The notes under the pieces are model-generated. The model was not told the DNA's origin, did not search any database, and was given only the letters and a program-made list of their open reading frames with translations. This document shows positions 48,764 through 61,805 of a DNA stretch of 64,000 nt, piece after piece. Location: the NCBI GenBank assembly GCA_963969395.1, contig OZ017804.1:1550001-1614000 (forward strand). Reading direction: 5' to 3'. A program made the translations under genes and the position numbers. Each line of letters begins with the position of its first letter. The first letter of the stretch is position 1. The stretch is from Pseudoscleropodium purum. Lineage: Eukaryota > Streptophyta > Bryopsida > Hypnales > Brachytheciaceae.

Positions 48764-51700
48764 CTTGGACTTATTTATATTCTTATTACATTTAATTGGA
48801 AATACATAGGCCTAATATTTGTAGGCCTATTACAACATTGAAATCTTTGTAGAAATGGTAGACTTCAAATACTCTGTTTTTCAAATTTGTATTCTTTTAA
48901 TTTGGTAGTCCACCAAGCTCATCACAATGAAAGATTAAATTTTTTTTTGTATAAGGATGTTTTTCTTGATGTTTCATCTTCTCATATATAATAGGTTTTT
49001 TCTTTTTTCTAATTTAAATTTGATATATTACATGTTATTTATATGATAATATAACTAGTATCATGTATTTAGTATATATTTATATATTATTCAAATATGC
49101 ACTTTAATCATGAATTATGTTTAAGTTGAAATCAAATTTAGTAATTCTTTTCAATTATACATGATAAGGTTATTATATCAAGATTATAACAAGTGTTAAA
49201 TATGTTGAAGTATATGATTATATCATTTGAAGAAATTCTACAAAATTCTAATAGAATAATAAAGTACATTAATTATATTTATTCTGACTCAACATTCATT
49301 TAATTGAACAATGAATATAATATTGAAATCTTCAAAGAAATCTTCAAAAATAATTGAATAACTTAAAGATTGATAGTAAAAATATATTACATGCAACAAA
49401 TAATAATAGGACTTCTCAATTTTTTGAAATGAAAATTAATACATTTATTTCGCATCTAAAATTATAATTGATATTACCAAAATATCCTACAAGACTTTGA
49501 AAGTAACAAAAAAATTTGAACTTAAGTTGAAGCTTCATTTAACTATTGTTGTAATAAAAATGATATTCCTATGGCATCACCCTTTTTAAAATTATCTTGC
49601 CATACACAAAATTTGCTTTAGTGTTGCACTTGAATGAAATCAAAGAAATTGTTGGATATTAAATTCCAATTGTGTATTGAATAAAATAATGGAATTAGCT
49701 TGTAGTTTCTACAAATATATGCTAAAAAATGCACCAAAAATTCTACAAAAATATTAGAATTATAAAGTTGAAGCTAAGTCTTCTTTAAGACTTAGCTTTG
49801 CAAATACAAAGTGCTGTAAATATTGTAAAAAAAACAATCTTGCAAAAAATAGTCTTTTATTTGCATCTACATTTGTATCCAAGGATGTGATTCTAATGTT
49901 TTGAAATTGAATGTGTCTCTAACTTTAGCATTCCTATTGTATTGACAAGATTCACTCATTGTATCAAATATCTCCATGTAGCAATCGAACTTCTCCTTCT
50001 AACTATCTAATATTATTTTTATAATATTTTTTGATATGATGACCAAACAACCAATGGATCTTTGCTTTTTTTAACTCAACATCTAAAATCTCAATTAATT
50101 GAATTGTAGCAATGGAAACAAGCGCTAAGGCCATGAGTTCCAAACAAACAAAAAAGCTCTAATTTCTTTATTTTTAATCCTAAAACTTTACCAATGAAGA
50201 TGAAGGTAGATGCTATAAATCAATCAATCTACCATCATTCAATCAACAGATGAATAAAATATTAATCATAGCTAAAGAAAAACAAAGTCTATACATTTGC
50301 TCCTTCAAAAAAAAGCATTCCAAATTTGGCATGTTTCAAACTTCTTCATCATTACAATTTAGAATCGAAGGTTTTTTCACAAGTTGAAAACTTGCTGAAA
50401 AATATAATTACAGGATTTGCTTTAGAGACTCATAGAATTGAGATCTCATATAGTAGGCAAAGTCATAAACTTGAAGTTCTATGAATAAATTTGCAAGGTA
50501 GGATTTTGAGGTGTATGTAATCTTTAGGGCTAAAAATCTCTTTCTCTTTCTCTCTATTTGAGGTGTATATAATCATTCCATCTAGATGCTTTATGAAAGA
50601 AACAAATGCAAATTTCAAGAGTTGCCTTGATGCATTAGGTAATTAAATTGTACAATCAAACAATATGATCCAGGCTTGAAAACACTCCCATGAAGGTGAA
50701 CCACTATTCAAAGTATATTGTATAATTCACACTCCTAAGCAAGGGGGAGTCTAAACTATGCTACCAAAGCATTGTAATAATGATTTTATGTACAATACTT
50801 TCTTAATTATAAAAACCACAAATGATATTACATTCTATAGTCCAACCATTCTATACAACTAATAAAGAAACCAAATAGGTTGGTAACCTATTGTTGATTG
50901 AATCTCAAGATAAAGATTGAATCATGTTGTGCATTTCTATGCCTTTTAGCTTTGCATAGTCATAGGTCTAATGTATAAAAGAAAGCTTGCATGTAAAAGT
51001 ATAAGCTGCCATTCACGATCCAACCTTCCTTCTTTACATTTCCTAATTTTTGTATGATTGTTCCAACAATCTTTCAGTTGTAGACTTTAATGAAAAGACT
51101 TGGCTATGTTCTCACATTTTGAGATATTTGTAGATTGCATAAAGCCTATAATTACTCATTTCTCATCCAACTTCTTTGATTTCAAAACCATACAATGGGC
51201 TCAATAAATTGGCTTCTAAGTTTGTGGAAAGGATGCAAATTTAAATGTACAAAGGAAAAATATGGTACCTCTAAAGTGTTTATTGTTGATGACTATTCTC
51301 TTGTCTTTATTGATTATCTTATACCTATGTCCAGGAAATATGAACTACTGATATCAATGGAATAATAGATTGCAACTATATATGAACTACTAAGAAATTC
51401 TCATGCTTCAAAGGAATCATCGTCTAGATTGTACCATACTATAGCTCTACTACCTAGTAGTGGAGATTTTTCTACCTATCAAAAATTAAAAGTTGTGCCA
51501 ATTTTTACTTAATCTCAACCATGATACTCTTTAAAGGGTTTGCAAATAATTTGGGCTCAACTTATAATCAATTTATTCAAGATGTGTAGGTCCTCTTACA
51601 TCTTGAACCAGAAAATGAGTCAAAAATTAAAAGGGTTGATGCTCAACTAAGTACCAAAGACAAGTGTTGTTACTTCCACTAGAAGGAATTTGTATTTTTT

Positions 51701-53860
51701 AATGCATTTTTGTAACATTCACTTGTTTTAATATTACATTTGATGTTACAATTAACATCTTAGCATTATGGCTAATATTATTGTTAATGTAAAATAGGTG
51801 ATCTCACAAAAAAAGTATAATAAAAAACAAGGATTTCTGCCAAAGTTCCAAATACAACACAACTATAGTGAAAGGCTTATATAATATTAATATAGGAGTT
51901 TATGTATTAGATATCATAACCAAGGGCAAGGTCGGCACATTGATGCCAAATAATTGTTTAGTTCTCAAAGTAGCTTCTGAATTTGGAAATTTAGTTTCTA
52001 AAAATCTAACACATTCATAAAAAAATCTTAAATTTTTCACAATATCTTTGGGAGCCACTTACTGAATATTCTAAGAGAGGTAAAAGACAAGATCTTTATA
52101 CAAATGGGGGGATAGGAAGTAAAACAACCCATGTGGGATATGTAAATGATAAGGATTAGTAAAAACTCAACTGCTCATAGTCAAATTATCTCATATCCTT
52201 TGAGGATTTATGATGGATAATGAATATTATTATGAAAATGTCTTCTCTAACTTTCATTACTACACAATGATAATAAAGAAATTTCTTAACCTTGCACTCA
52301 AAAAATTGTCTTGATGGTAGATGATAATAGGACTTTAGCTTGAACTTTCTACTAACATTGAATACTTTTTTTTATAACAATTGGATCATTTAATTTTTGT
52401 TGAATTTGGTAATTTTTTATTTTTGGCTTTCTTAAAAATTATTATTTTGTATTGATCTTGCTCTATAGTTACGGTATTATAGAGACAAGAGTTGTTAGAT
52501 TGGATTCAATTAGCATGCATCCCTCTCTTCCAAACTACATCAAGAGGTAAAATCTTAAATATTTATGGCTTTCTGATAGAGTATAGGGAAGATATGGTTT
52601 TGAGTACAGCCCTTTTTTTTCAATTACCATGTGGCAATGAAAATAATAGACAAAATAGGGATATGACATTAAAGACAAAACTCAAAGAATTTATAGAATT
52701 GAAAATGCTAAAATACAACATTAAAGGCATCATAATTTCACATGCACATGGTTTTTTTTATAAGTTTTAATCACCTTCAACCTAGAAAATAGTAATAAAA
52801 TTCATCAATTCAAATCATGCACATTAAATTCTATGATCTTGAGCAAAAAAATAATTGTGCCTAAAAATCAAAATCACTAAGGCACTTATACATCAAATGG
52901 CAAGTAAGATTTTTACACACTTCAAGAATTTACTTTTCAATCGTATATAGGACAAACAAACATTTTTTAATATTCAATATAAAAATTTAGAAATGATAAA
53001 AAAAATGATTGAATTAAGAGAAAGCTAAGTATATAACAAGGTGGTGATAGGCACCATAATCTTACTTAATGTATTAGGCCAATTGGATTATATTATGTTG
53101 AAGCTAAGGAAAATGAACAAAGTTCATCAAAATAAAGGATTAAATATTCATTTTTAGTTACAACACCTTCTTTAAACCTTTAAGATTCTTTTATTTGTAT
53201 CTTTTTTTTTGTCTTGGAACTAAGCAATAGCAACTGGTGAGGTGCAATAAAATCTTAAGTATGCTATGAAGGATGCTCCAACGTCCTTGAGTGAACTATT
53301 ACAGTTATTGCTTTGCTTGATGTTTGCATTGCTATACAAATTTTTGCTTTGCCATTTTTAGGATGTTGTCAAACTTATTGAATTGCTACTTGGAGAAACC
53401 TTAGAGAGAAGAGAATGACAATTTTGGTGAACATTGTTCCACCTTTGATTTTGGATACATTAGAGTTGGAATCTTTGGACTTAAGAGGAGATGATGCTTT
53501 TGTTGTTCCTATAAAACCTTCTTCCAATAAGGAAAATATTGAACATCTTTCTTATGTGTTTCTTTGTCTTTAACACAAAGTAAAGAAATATTATGCCACA
53601 AGAAGTGACCTAATAGTATATCTATCATGATACCAACTTTTAGATCTAAATTTGTTACAAACAAAGAGATATGAGGCTCTGAAAAAGAGGTATTTGGAAT
53701 TTATGGTAGCTAATAAGGGTGTACATTTGGGAATTTTTATCTTATTGAATTTTTATTATGGTTATGAAACTTAGAGAATAATTTTCTTAATTTATCTAAT
53801 ACCTTGTGTCAAAAACTTAGCTACAACGGATATGATACTTACAAGTTATGCACAAAATAC
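48764..53860. other. AT-rich intergenic DNA
   Basis: No gene that I can support. A plus-strand ORF at 52492-52770 (92 codons, but its first codon is TTG) has no recognised domain. A short stretch near 51270-51320 (VFIVDDYSLVF) faintly recalls a copia integrase, too weakly to call. Confidence 0.4.
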
Positions 53861-54840
53861 AACCGGGTTGTAGAGGTTGTGACTTTATTGGTTAAAAAGT
53901 CAATAGTGGGAATATTTCTACCCAAATTAGATAATATTTTATATTTAGGTGAAAAGTAATGTGTGAGTACTTGATATGATGGCCTACATTGTGGCAAATT
54001 TTTTAAGACATTTAGAGAGACTATACCTCATTTATGCTTAGTGGAAGCTAGCTATAGTAGTTTTTATCTTGAGAAGGATTAAAAAGTCAATAGTGGAGAA
54101 ATTTCCATCGAAGTTGGACAATATCTTGGATATATGTAAATTTCTCTGTATAATTGACAAGATGATCTACATTTTGATGGAGTTTCAAAACATTTGGAAT
54201 GATTATCTAGCATTTAAGCCAGATCAAAGCTATCTATGGCAATTTCTAAGTTCTAGTAGGAATTAGAGGATAGGAATATGGGAAGGAATTTGAGAATAAG
54301 TTTAGGATTATTTAGGAGATTTAAACATATGAAGAGATTATATTAAAGCATTTTCATAGTCAAAGCCCCATGCTATTCCAAACCTATTTGTACAACTTTG
54401 CAACAATGCCTAGTTACCAAAAAATTCTAATCTAGCATTGGATTCATGTGCTATATATCACATTATCATTAGTCCAATTCTAATTCATGATATCAAATTA
54501 TATTCTAGTCCTATGATAGTTGCAAGAGCAAAGCCTTACCACATAGTAGGAAAAGGGATTATTTATGTAAAATTCCAAAATGGTAGAAATAACCAAATAA
54601 AAAAGCTTTTTATGTCTCTAGTATACACATGAACTTGCTAAGTGTTGGTTGCATTGCTAGCTTATTAAAGATATTTACCTATATTCCAAAGTTAAGAAAA
54701 AAACTCTTTTTTGGAAACAATAAAAACTCTATTTCACCAAAAAACTCTTCTTTACATCAACACTACAATAAGACAAAGCTCTTCTCACTATCTAGTCTAA
54801 ATACCAAGACTACAAGTGTCTTCATCTCCTAACATCAATG
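53861..54840 (+). mobile_element. Ty1/copia retrotransposon relic (gag and protease)
   Basis: A gag-like part at 54069-54266 is followed by a protease segment at 54438-54632. That segment reads LALDSCAIYHI (active-site DSGA now DSCA), then IHDIKLYSS and the VGKGIIYVKFQNGR block typical of copia proteases. After one frameshift, MNLLSVGCIAS continues the usual NLLSV..L segment (54629 on). The gag part appears twice: KKSIVEKFPSKLDNILD at 54075 has a diverged copy at about 53890. Integrase, reverse transcriptase and LTRs were not found. The copy is dead. Confidence 0.72.
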
Positions 54841-55253
54841 TATTTTTCTGCTATTGCACTATATACTACATCACCATGTAATTCTCATTCAAAAGATTTT
54901 GAAAAAATTGATTCATATCTTGTCCACATTTCTTCCTATAACTTCACCTAGCCCAATTAATTATGTACTACCAAAGCTAAAACTACTCTTTCCTACTTAA
55001 AGAATAACAATTGTTTATAGGATTTAGGTAAATACTAAACGTTGAAATTTGTAATTTGATTTCCAACACTTGATGAATAATTACATGGCCAAATAATGGA
55101 CTTACCTTGAAAAATTTGTAATCAACAAATCTTCAAACATATATATAGAGAGGGTATAGTGCAAATATTTCATAGGAGTAATGAGGCTTGATTTGGAGTT
55201 CCCAAATTATATAAATCCAAATATGTATATATTTTTGCATGAATATTGTTATC

Positions 55254-55558
55254 GACAATGCTAGTATGTTAGCCTAAGAATGCAAGCTACTAGCCTTTAG
55301 TCAAGATGCAAATGGATGTCCTACAATCATAGAAGGCATCTACAACATAGGTACCTATAACATATGTATCCCATAATCATGAAAGATGCCTATAAAATAG
55401 GTACTTATAACATAGACACCTATAGCATTGGTACATATAATGTAGGTATCCTTTAACCATGGAATTTGCCTAAAACATAGACATCTATAAGATGGATGCA
55501 AATCTATGTTCATAGGCTCATGGGCTCAAGATCCTAGGCTCACATGCTAGCAATTGTC
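55254..55558. mobile_element. MITE of TGCTAGTATGTGAGC family, copy 3
   Basis: Left end GACAATGCTAGTATGTTAGC; right end inverted GACAATTGCTAGCATGTGAG. The interior holds repeated CCTATAACATAGGTA-like words. It is the longest of the three family copies. No ORF. Confidence 0.75.
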
Positions 55559-58156
55559 ATATCATTACAATTTTTGTTGAAAGACTTTTAAGGTTTGATG
55601 AAAGTGACAATTCTATTCAAAACAAATTTCAAAGGGACTTTTTGAAGAATCATTTCAATTTCAAACTTAGAAAATGGACTAAACATTTCATAAATTAGTA
55701 AATGGAATATATAGAAATGTTAATAAAATATGTGAAATGTCTTTTATTAAACGATAAAAAGACTTTAATAGATCCAAAAGGGTCTAATTTGTAAAGTTTT
55801 TGAAATTTTCAATTTTTGAATCCACGTTATTTGTTAAGACTCTCATAAAATTTTCATGTTATGGAGTTATTTATTTTAATTCAAGTGTAGTCTATCACTT
55901 GGTACATCCAAGTTGGTTACTATTTCCATCATTAGTTGAAAATGGAACTTTCATTGATAAGACTTTTGTTATTTTTGATCCACTCAACCATACATCTTCC
56001 TTTCAAATTTCTAAGTATATAGGCTAAGGAAAAATACAATTTTTAATTACAATAGTGTTGGTGAATCTTGGCAAATACATTCATGCACAAAAAGAATCCA
56101 TAAATTGCTATAATTTCTCTTTGAACCTGTACAATTGAAACTTGTAAACTATAATGAAAATAACCACTACTACCAAAATTCATTAAGTGACGAATCTCAA
56201 TCAATAATTCTTCAATGAATTCTTAAGAGAATGAACATTGTGCCTCAAATTTAATTTATAAAGAGTTAATAATAGGAATGGGATTGCAAAGAGATTATTT
56301 CACTAGTATTGTCAAACCTTGGGACTCAATATATTAGGCATAACTTAAAGTGTTGCCTACATTTTGCTACAAGATTCATCCATAGTTGATATATCTGTAA
56401 AGAAAATCAAGAATAAATGAATTAGGAAATAATGTGGGAAGAAAAGATTCAATAGCTTATAAAAACAAGAAGTGATGCAAAAGTATACTAAACTAATTAA
56501 GACAACAATACCTTCATATAAATGTTTTTTGCATACAATTTTAGTTTCAATTTGGAGTCCTTTTATTATTAAAAAATAAGTCAAATTTTTTCCTCATCTA
56601 CAAGCCTTAGAAAATTCTAGCCAAATTACAAATTATATTGTAGGCATGGCTATTGGGAACTTACCCTTGAATTTCTAAAACAAGTACTCCATGCTCAAAA
56701 AATTTAGAAGAGAGGCCAAGAAATTATAAAGAATCAATAAGGCTTTAGCTCTATAGCCAAAACAAGAAAGAGGGCACAATCTTTTCAAGAGTGAAATTTT
56801 GGCTTTAAGATCACCTTCAATGTATTATTCTATTACCTCACTTACTACAATCATAAAATTTGCAAGCAATCGTGTTTTTAATATAAAATCAATACCTCAA
56901 TTTTTCAAAGCTTTGAATAGAAGTCTTTATGCTCTACACTTGAAAACAAAAGAGCTCTAGAGAAGGACAATTGTCCTAAGTGCCCCGTCTTTACATAAAA
57001 GTCAACCAATGTTATACTTCCTTGCAAAGTACAAAATCTCTAACTTGTAGAATAGTTGCTTGTATATTGTATAATAGTTTTGTTTCAATAATGCTGCAAT
57101 TTGACAAGTGAATTGTTTATAAATTTCATTGAATTAGGTCAATACCATCTAAATTCACATACTAGGTAGGATAGTCTTGGTGTCATAGGGATGTTATGCT
57201 ATCAAAGTATATCAATGAGTCACATTATTGCTACTAAACAAACTAAAAGTTCACCAATTTCATTGAAAATATCCTTCAAATTATTTCAGTGATCATCATA
57301 ATTTTAAAAAATAGGTGAGATGGAAATTTCATTTCAAATTTGACAACCTCTTAAAAAATATATGCAATCAAAATTCAATATCTTGATAATTTTAAATAAT
57401 TTTTCATATTCTTGATTGAAACTTTTTAGTTTTAAAATGTTCATCAATTCAAAAGGCTTAAATGTTCAATATAATCTATATTGTAAATGGTGAATAATTT
57501 GAAAAAGTTACTTCATTCAATTGTCAATCATTTAGAGAGTTTAAAAAAATCATGTTATAGAATATTAGAAAGAAAAACAATGTCCAATGTTATATAATAA
57601 CATAGATATTTTGGAATGATTATTATATGCTATGATTTTTTAATGATTTACTTGAGTACTTGAACATTGGTTCATATTTATTTGTTGAAGTTCTAAAATA
57701 ATAATAATCATAATAATAAAATAAAGTAAAGCGAATATTTGAAAACACATACTTTCATTTACAAATATTGGCTTCAAACTTGATGCATCAAAATGAATCA
57801 TGAGAATGCTTTTGGAAATGTTGTTTGGAATATAAAATATAAGAAATTTTAGATTGGTAACAATATTTGTAGTTTACCTAGGTATGTTTAATATAAATGC
57901 CCAAGTCTTTGACAATTTAAATATAGTACATAATACATGTTGAACTATTATAACTTTTAATACAAAATGAAATAATTTGTCAAGTTTTCAAGACAATTTA
58001 TTAGCACAAAACAACAATTTACAAGTAAAAATAATTTATCACACATTTAAAAGTTAAGGTATGTAAAAAGCAATGAAAATAAAAGCATGGGAAAAAACAA
58101 TTAAAAAATCCAACACAATTAGTTTTATCTTCCATTTATATTATAATCCCACTTAC
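55559..58156. other. AT-rich DNA, possibly containing further exons of the unknown gene
   Basis: No complete gene resolved. A minus-strand segment ending at 57753 is open (SILMIHFDASSLKPIFVNE) and followed by a GTATGT donor, so it may be a further exon of the gene at 58157-60109. The phase and acceptor could not be matched. Confidence 0.35.
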
Positions 58157-60109
58157 TCTTGGTGTAGAATTCAAGATGCAATGTGGATCTTTATAGCAAA
58201 CAATAGAATCTAGGCTTGAAGGTCCAATTTTATTTTCCTCCTTCAAATTTAAATGAAACAATGGAATACAATTTTTACTGTCACATCAATCATAGTTTAA
58301 TAAATATTAAATCTCAAATATATGAATTTTAAAAATGTTTTTAATTTTTAAAAATGAATATAAAATGTACTTTAAATTTCTTAAAATGCATGTATACAAA
58401 TTCAACTAAAAAAACACTTTAAAATGAAATTTTGGTTCATTTATGTACATATAATTCATATAATATTGTATATTTATAATTTTGGTTGCTACTACACATA
58501 TGAATGTATATTGCAAACTAAAATAAATAAATAAACAAATAAATAAAAATTAATTTATAGATTTTTAAAATTAAATATATAAATTCTATTTGAATTTTTA
58601 TTTGATAAAAGATCTACATATATAATAGGTTTTCAATAAATTCAAAGGCCTATTCAAACCTCTTTGGATGGAGTTGATGGATTGATCTTCCTTGACTCTT
58701 ATTTGTCATTCCGACTACTTGCCTTTGCTTGTGGCTTATAAGTGATTTTTTGGGAATCATTCTAGGTGACTGATATATTAATTTAAATAAATCAATGAAA
58801 GATATTAAGATTATAATTCTTTTGAAGAAAAACTCACTACAATGCATACTTCAAAAAAATATTCCCTCATTCAATTAACATTTTTATAACAAAATTAACA
58901 AGTATAGTAGTAGATATATATTACAATGTAAACTTCATTTTGGATTATTGTAAATCATTTATAAAATATTTCATTTGCCAATACAATAGTCTATCCCTTA
59001 TCAGTTTTAGGCAAGGCCTAATAAGTGCATAGTTTGCTTATAAAATTTGATTTTGATGATTCTTAAAATTAATAAAAATTAATCTTGAATCATTCAATTT
59101 TGAAAATCTTGACTTCATTTTTTTTTCTTAGAAATACTTTATAAAACTAGAATTTTAAAAAACAATTTCATTTTGTTCAAAGTTCATAAGGTATTATGGT
59201 GAAAATATTTAAAAAGTTCCTAGTTTCATTATCTTTGCAACTTGATTATTTAAATAATAATGTTCAAACAAATCAAATAATTATTTACAAAATCATATAT
59301 TATTTTTGAATTTGAAATAATGATATAAAAAATTTGCACCAACACACCAGAGGTCGAGATGGCATAGTATAATTATTTCCAAATCTTCCAATAATAAGGT
59401 TTGATTTTTCTGTTGTTGTACTAGATGAACTATTGTCGGTCATAATAGCTGAAGTAGATTTTTCCAACTTTGAAGAAAATTCCTCCCTTTGAGTCGTTAG
59501 AGAACTTCTTTCATTGTTCAAAATCTTACCACTAATGGTAGCAAGTTTCCAATCCAACTTTTCCAAAGATGCTAGAATATTTAATTCTTCTTCTAATCTT
59601 GGACTATGCAAATTTGTATAAAGGTTTTCCTTTCCAAAATCTTTGTCATTTCTAAAAAAGCTAGAATATATTTGTTTAACATCCATCCTAGCATTTTCAT
59701 AATTATTGTGTAAAATTGCATCACTGGAATAAGGTGAAGAAGGTATAATTTCCTTAAAAGCATAATCTTTTATACCACTTGTTGGAATATTATGCTTCAA
59801 TGCTTTTGAATTGATTTCTTTTTTGAAATGTGAAGCATTACAAAGGCGGGCATATCCAAGATTTTTTAATGCATTTAAATTGCACCTTTTGTATACACTT
59901 TTTAATATATGATGTCGATAGTTTAATTGTTTTGAACCAATATGGGGCTGATTTTTAATACAAGAAGAACTAAAGGAATTTAGTTCTTGATTAATATGAG
60001 TTATAGTAGAAGATGCATTTGAATACTCTTGATTTTCAATACTAGTTTCAAATTGCCCTTCACTTTCTAAGGAATTCATTAATTTTATATACACAATGCT
60101 ATTTACCTT
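58157..60109 (-). CDS. multi-exon gene of unknown function, AT-rich, partial
   Basis: I do not recognise this protein. Three minus-strand exons join in phase: 60109-59346 (254 codons open), 58761-58660 and 58277-58157, about 328 residues. Splice signals seen are acceptors TAG, TAG and CAG and donors GTGTTG, GTTTGA and GTAAGT. The sequence is Ser/Asn/Lys-rich, mostly disordered in character, with one helical stretch (LEEELNILASLEKLDWKLAT). There is no signal peptide, membrane segment or known motif. Joining phases across three exons, and a 254-codon open stretch in DNA this AT-rich, argue for a real gene. The 5' end is unresolved: the first ATG in the big exon is at 60079, but an acceptor before 60109 suggests upstream exons. 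A minus-strand open stretch at about 60240-60400 (INKFKSISNEIQNAKSMNQI) is a candidate. The 3' end is also open after the GTAAGT at 58156. Confidence 0.6.
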
Positions 60110-61547
60110 CTATGTGATAATTCATGATTTGAAGCACATAAACCTTGAAAAAACAAATTGTAAATTTTCTTAAAAACACAATATTTAGATTCTTATAGCA
60201 CCATATTATTTATTACATATCAAAGGTTTATTGTTTTAAAAAAATATATTATATTTGCCTTTTCAATAGAATGATATATTAATTCACTTATTTGATTCAT
60301 TGATTTTGCATTTTGAATCTCATTTGAAATTGACTTAAATTTATTGATGGATTTGATGGTATCTATTTTAAATGCTTCACAAATTAATTTTGATATGATT
60401 CATCCTAAAAAAATATAGTTTGAGTTTATATGAACATTTTTAATGTAATTTTCCATATTTTTGTGAAGCGTTCTAAAAAAAATAGTCATTCTATGGTACA
60501 AGTATTAATCAACAAGAACTAAGAGGAAGAATTTTAAGTTCCTCAACCAACTTGTGGTAGCTACTTTGCTCTTTAGAGAAGTTAAAAATAATTCTTCTAT
60601 TTGACAATTTGTTATCTAAGTATTATCAATGGATTACCCAAAATTTATCAATGTTTTAGCACTTGATATATAGGAGATAGAATATTTTGAAAACCATTTA
60701 TTCTTGAATTATAAGTGTAATTTCTTTGAAATTTGACATTTTTATCAGCTATAGTTTTGTGTTTCTCTAAGCCTCCTTGGTGAAGTTTAATTGAACTTCA
60801 CTTGTGTGATTTATTCCAACAATTTGAATTTTGGTACTAAAGTATTTTCATTCACTACATCTTTGATATTTCTAACATTTTTTATTTGATGGTTTGAAAA
60901 TATGGTAAGTAAAGATACACAATTTACAAAAAATAACTCGCTTTAGTTGAAAGGCTTATGTTTTCATGTGCATTATTGCTCATTCTACATCAAATTCATA
61001 TCAATGTTTGATGCAATATATTCAATCCAACATTGTACATTAAAAAGCTATAAAGAACCTCTAATACAAATATAAAATCAAACAACAATCACTTTTGATT
61101 TTTATTACTATACACATTAAACTTCAAATTTCTTATAATGTAAGTCTAAGTGTTTAATTATAAAGTTTTAAAGTAATAATGCAATTACTTTAGTATACAA
61201 ATTTATTATTCAAAGTTTAATCATCTTCTAAAGCATGTTTTGATATACAATCTTGACTTTAAGTAAATCAAAGCATTTCAAATTGAAGTTGAAAAAGTTC
61301 TTAGCTCAACATCATATAATTTGATTGTTGCCAAATTTTAAATAATTCAACATCCACCAAAGGATTTTTTTCACTTGATTTGCTTGGATTTCCATTGTGT
61401 TTAAGATACAAAAGGGTCTAAGGTGTTCGTTAAATATATTCGTTGCATTTGTTCAATCCTTCATTATTTTGATATCATAAATTGAATAGTTTTATTTAAG
61501 TTTAATATAGTAAATGAATACAACATTAGAAGATTTTTGAGGCCTTT
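60110..61547. other. AT-rich DNA, possible upstream exon near 60240-60400
   Basis: Apart from the candidate exon noted under the unknown gene, nothing is recognised. The candidate lacks a good acceptor in frame and would need a GC donor. Confidence 0.35.
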
Positions 61548-61805
61548 GGATGCCCACGAGTTATCACAGCCTATGAACGTAGGAAATAGGTTCGGCGCAA
61601 CGGTCTAATGAAGCCAAGCCCCTGCCATGTCATTGACCCCAATTTTTTTTTTTCAATTTTTTTTGCATTTGGAGACTATAATTTTTAATTTTAATTTTTA
61701 AAAGAAAATTCTAATAGCAGGTTGTTCCCCTCGCTACGAAGAACAGTTATGGGGACAGACCCGAAACAGGCTTTTGGAGTCCCCAAAACTCTTCTAATGT
61801 TTCTC
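61548..61805. repeat. direct repeat, copy 1
   Basis: Collinear with 63034-63285, same orientation, about 1.49 kb apart. Shared words include CGAGTTAT, CGGTCTAA, TTGCCATGTCATTG-like, TTTTTTTGCATTTG and CGCTACG. Both copies are less AT-rich than their surroundings. They could be eroded LTRs or two copies of one dispersed repeat. Confidence 0.65.

Noticed and set aside
51260..51430. Possible copia integrase fragment (VFIVDDYSLVF)
   Set aside because: The match is a single short segment with no His/Cys finger or DDE residues around it.
52492..52770. 92-codon plus-strand ORF
   Set aside because: It begins at a non-ATG codon, has no recognised domain, and no splice-joined neighbour was found.
55800..56027. 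75-codon plus-strand ORF with a folded-protein look
   Set aside because: No start context, no splice partners and no domain I could name; left out.
56664..56760. Minus-strand segment EHGVLVLEIQG followed by GTAAGT
   Set aside because: It resembles an exon end, but no in-phase neighbour or acceptor could be found.
61580..61640. tRNA-like word GGTTCGGCGCAACGGTC
   Set aside because: No acceptor stem, anticodon arm or T-loop can be folded around it; it belongs to the direct repeat.
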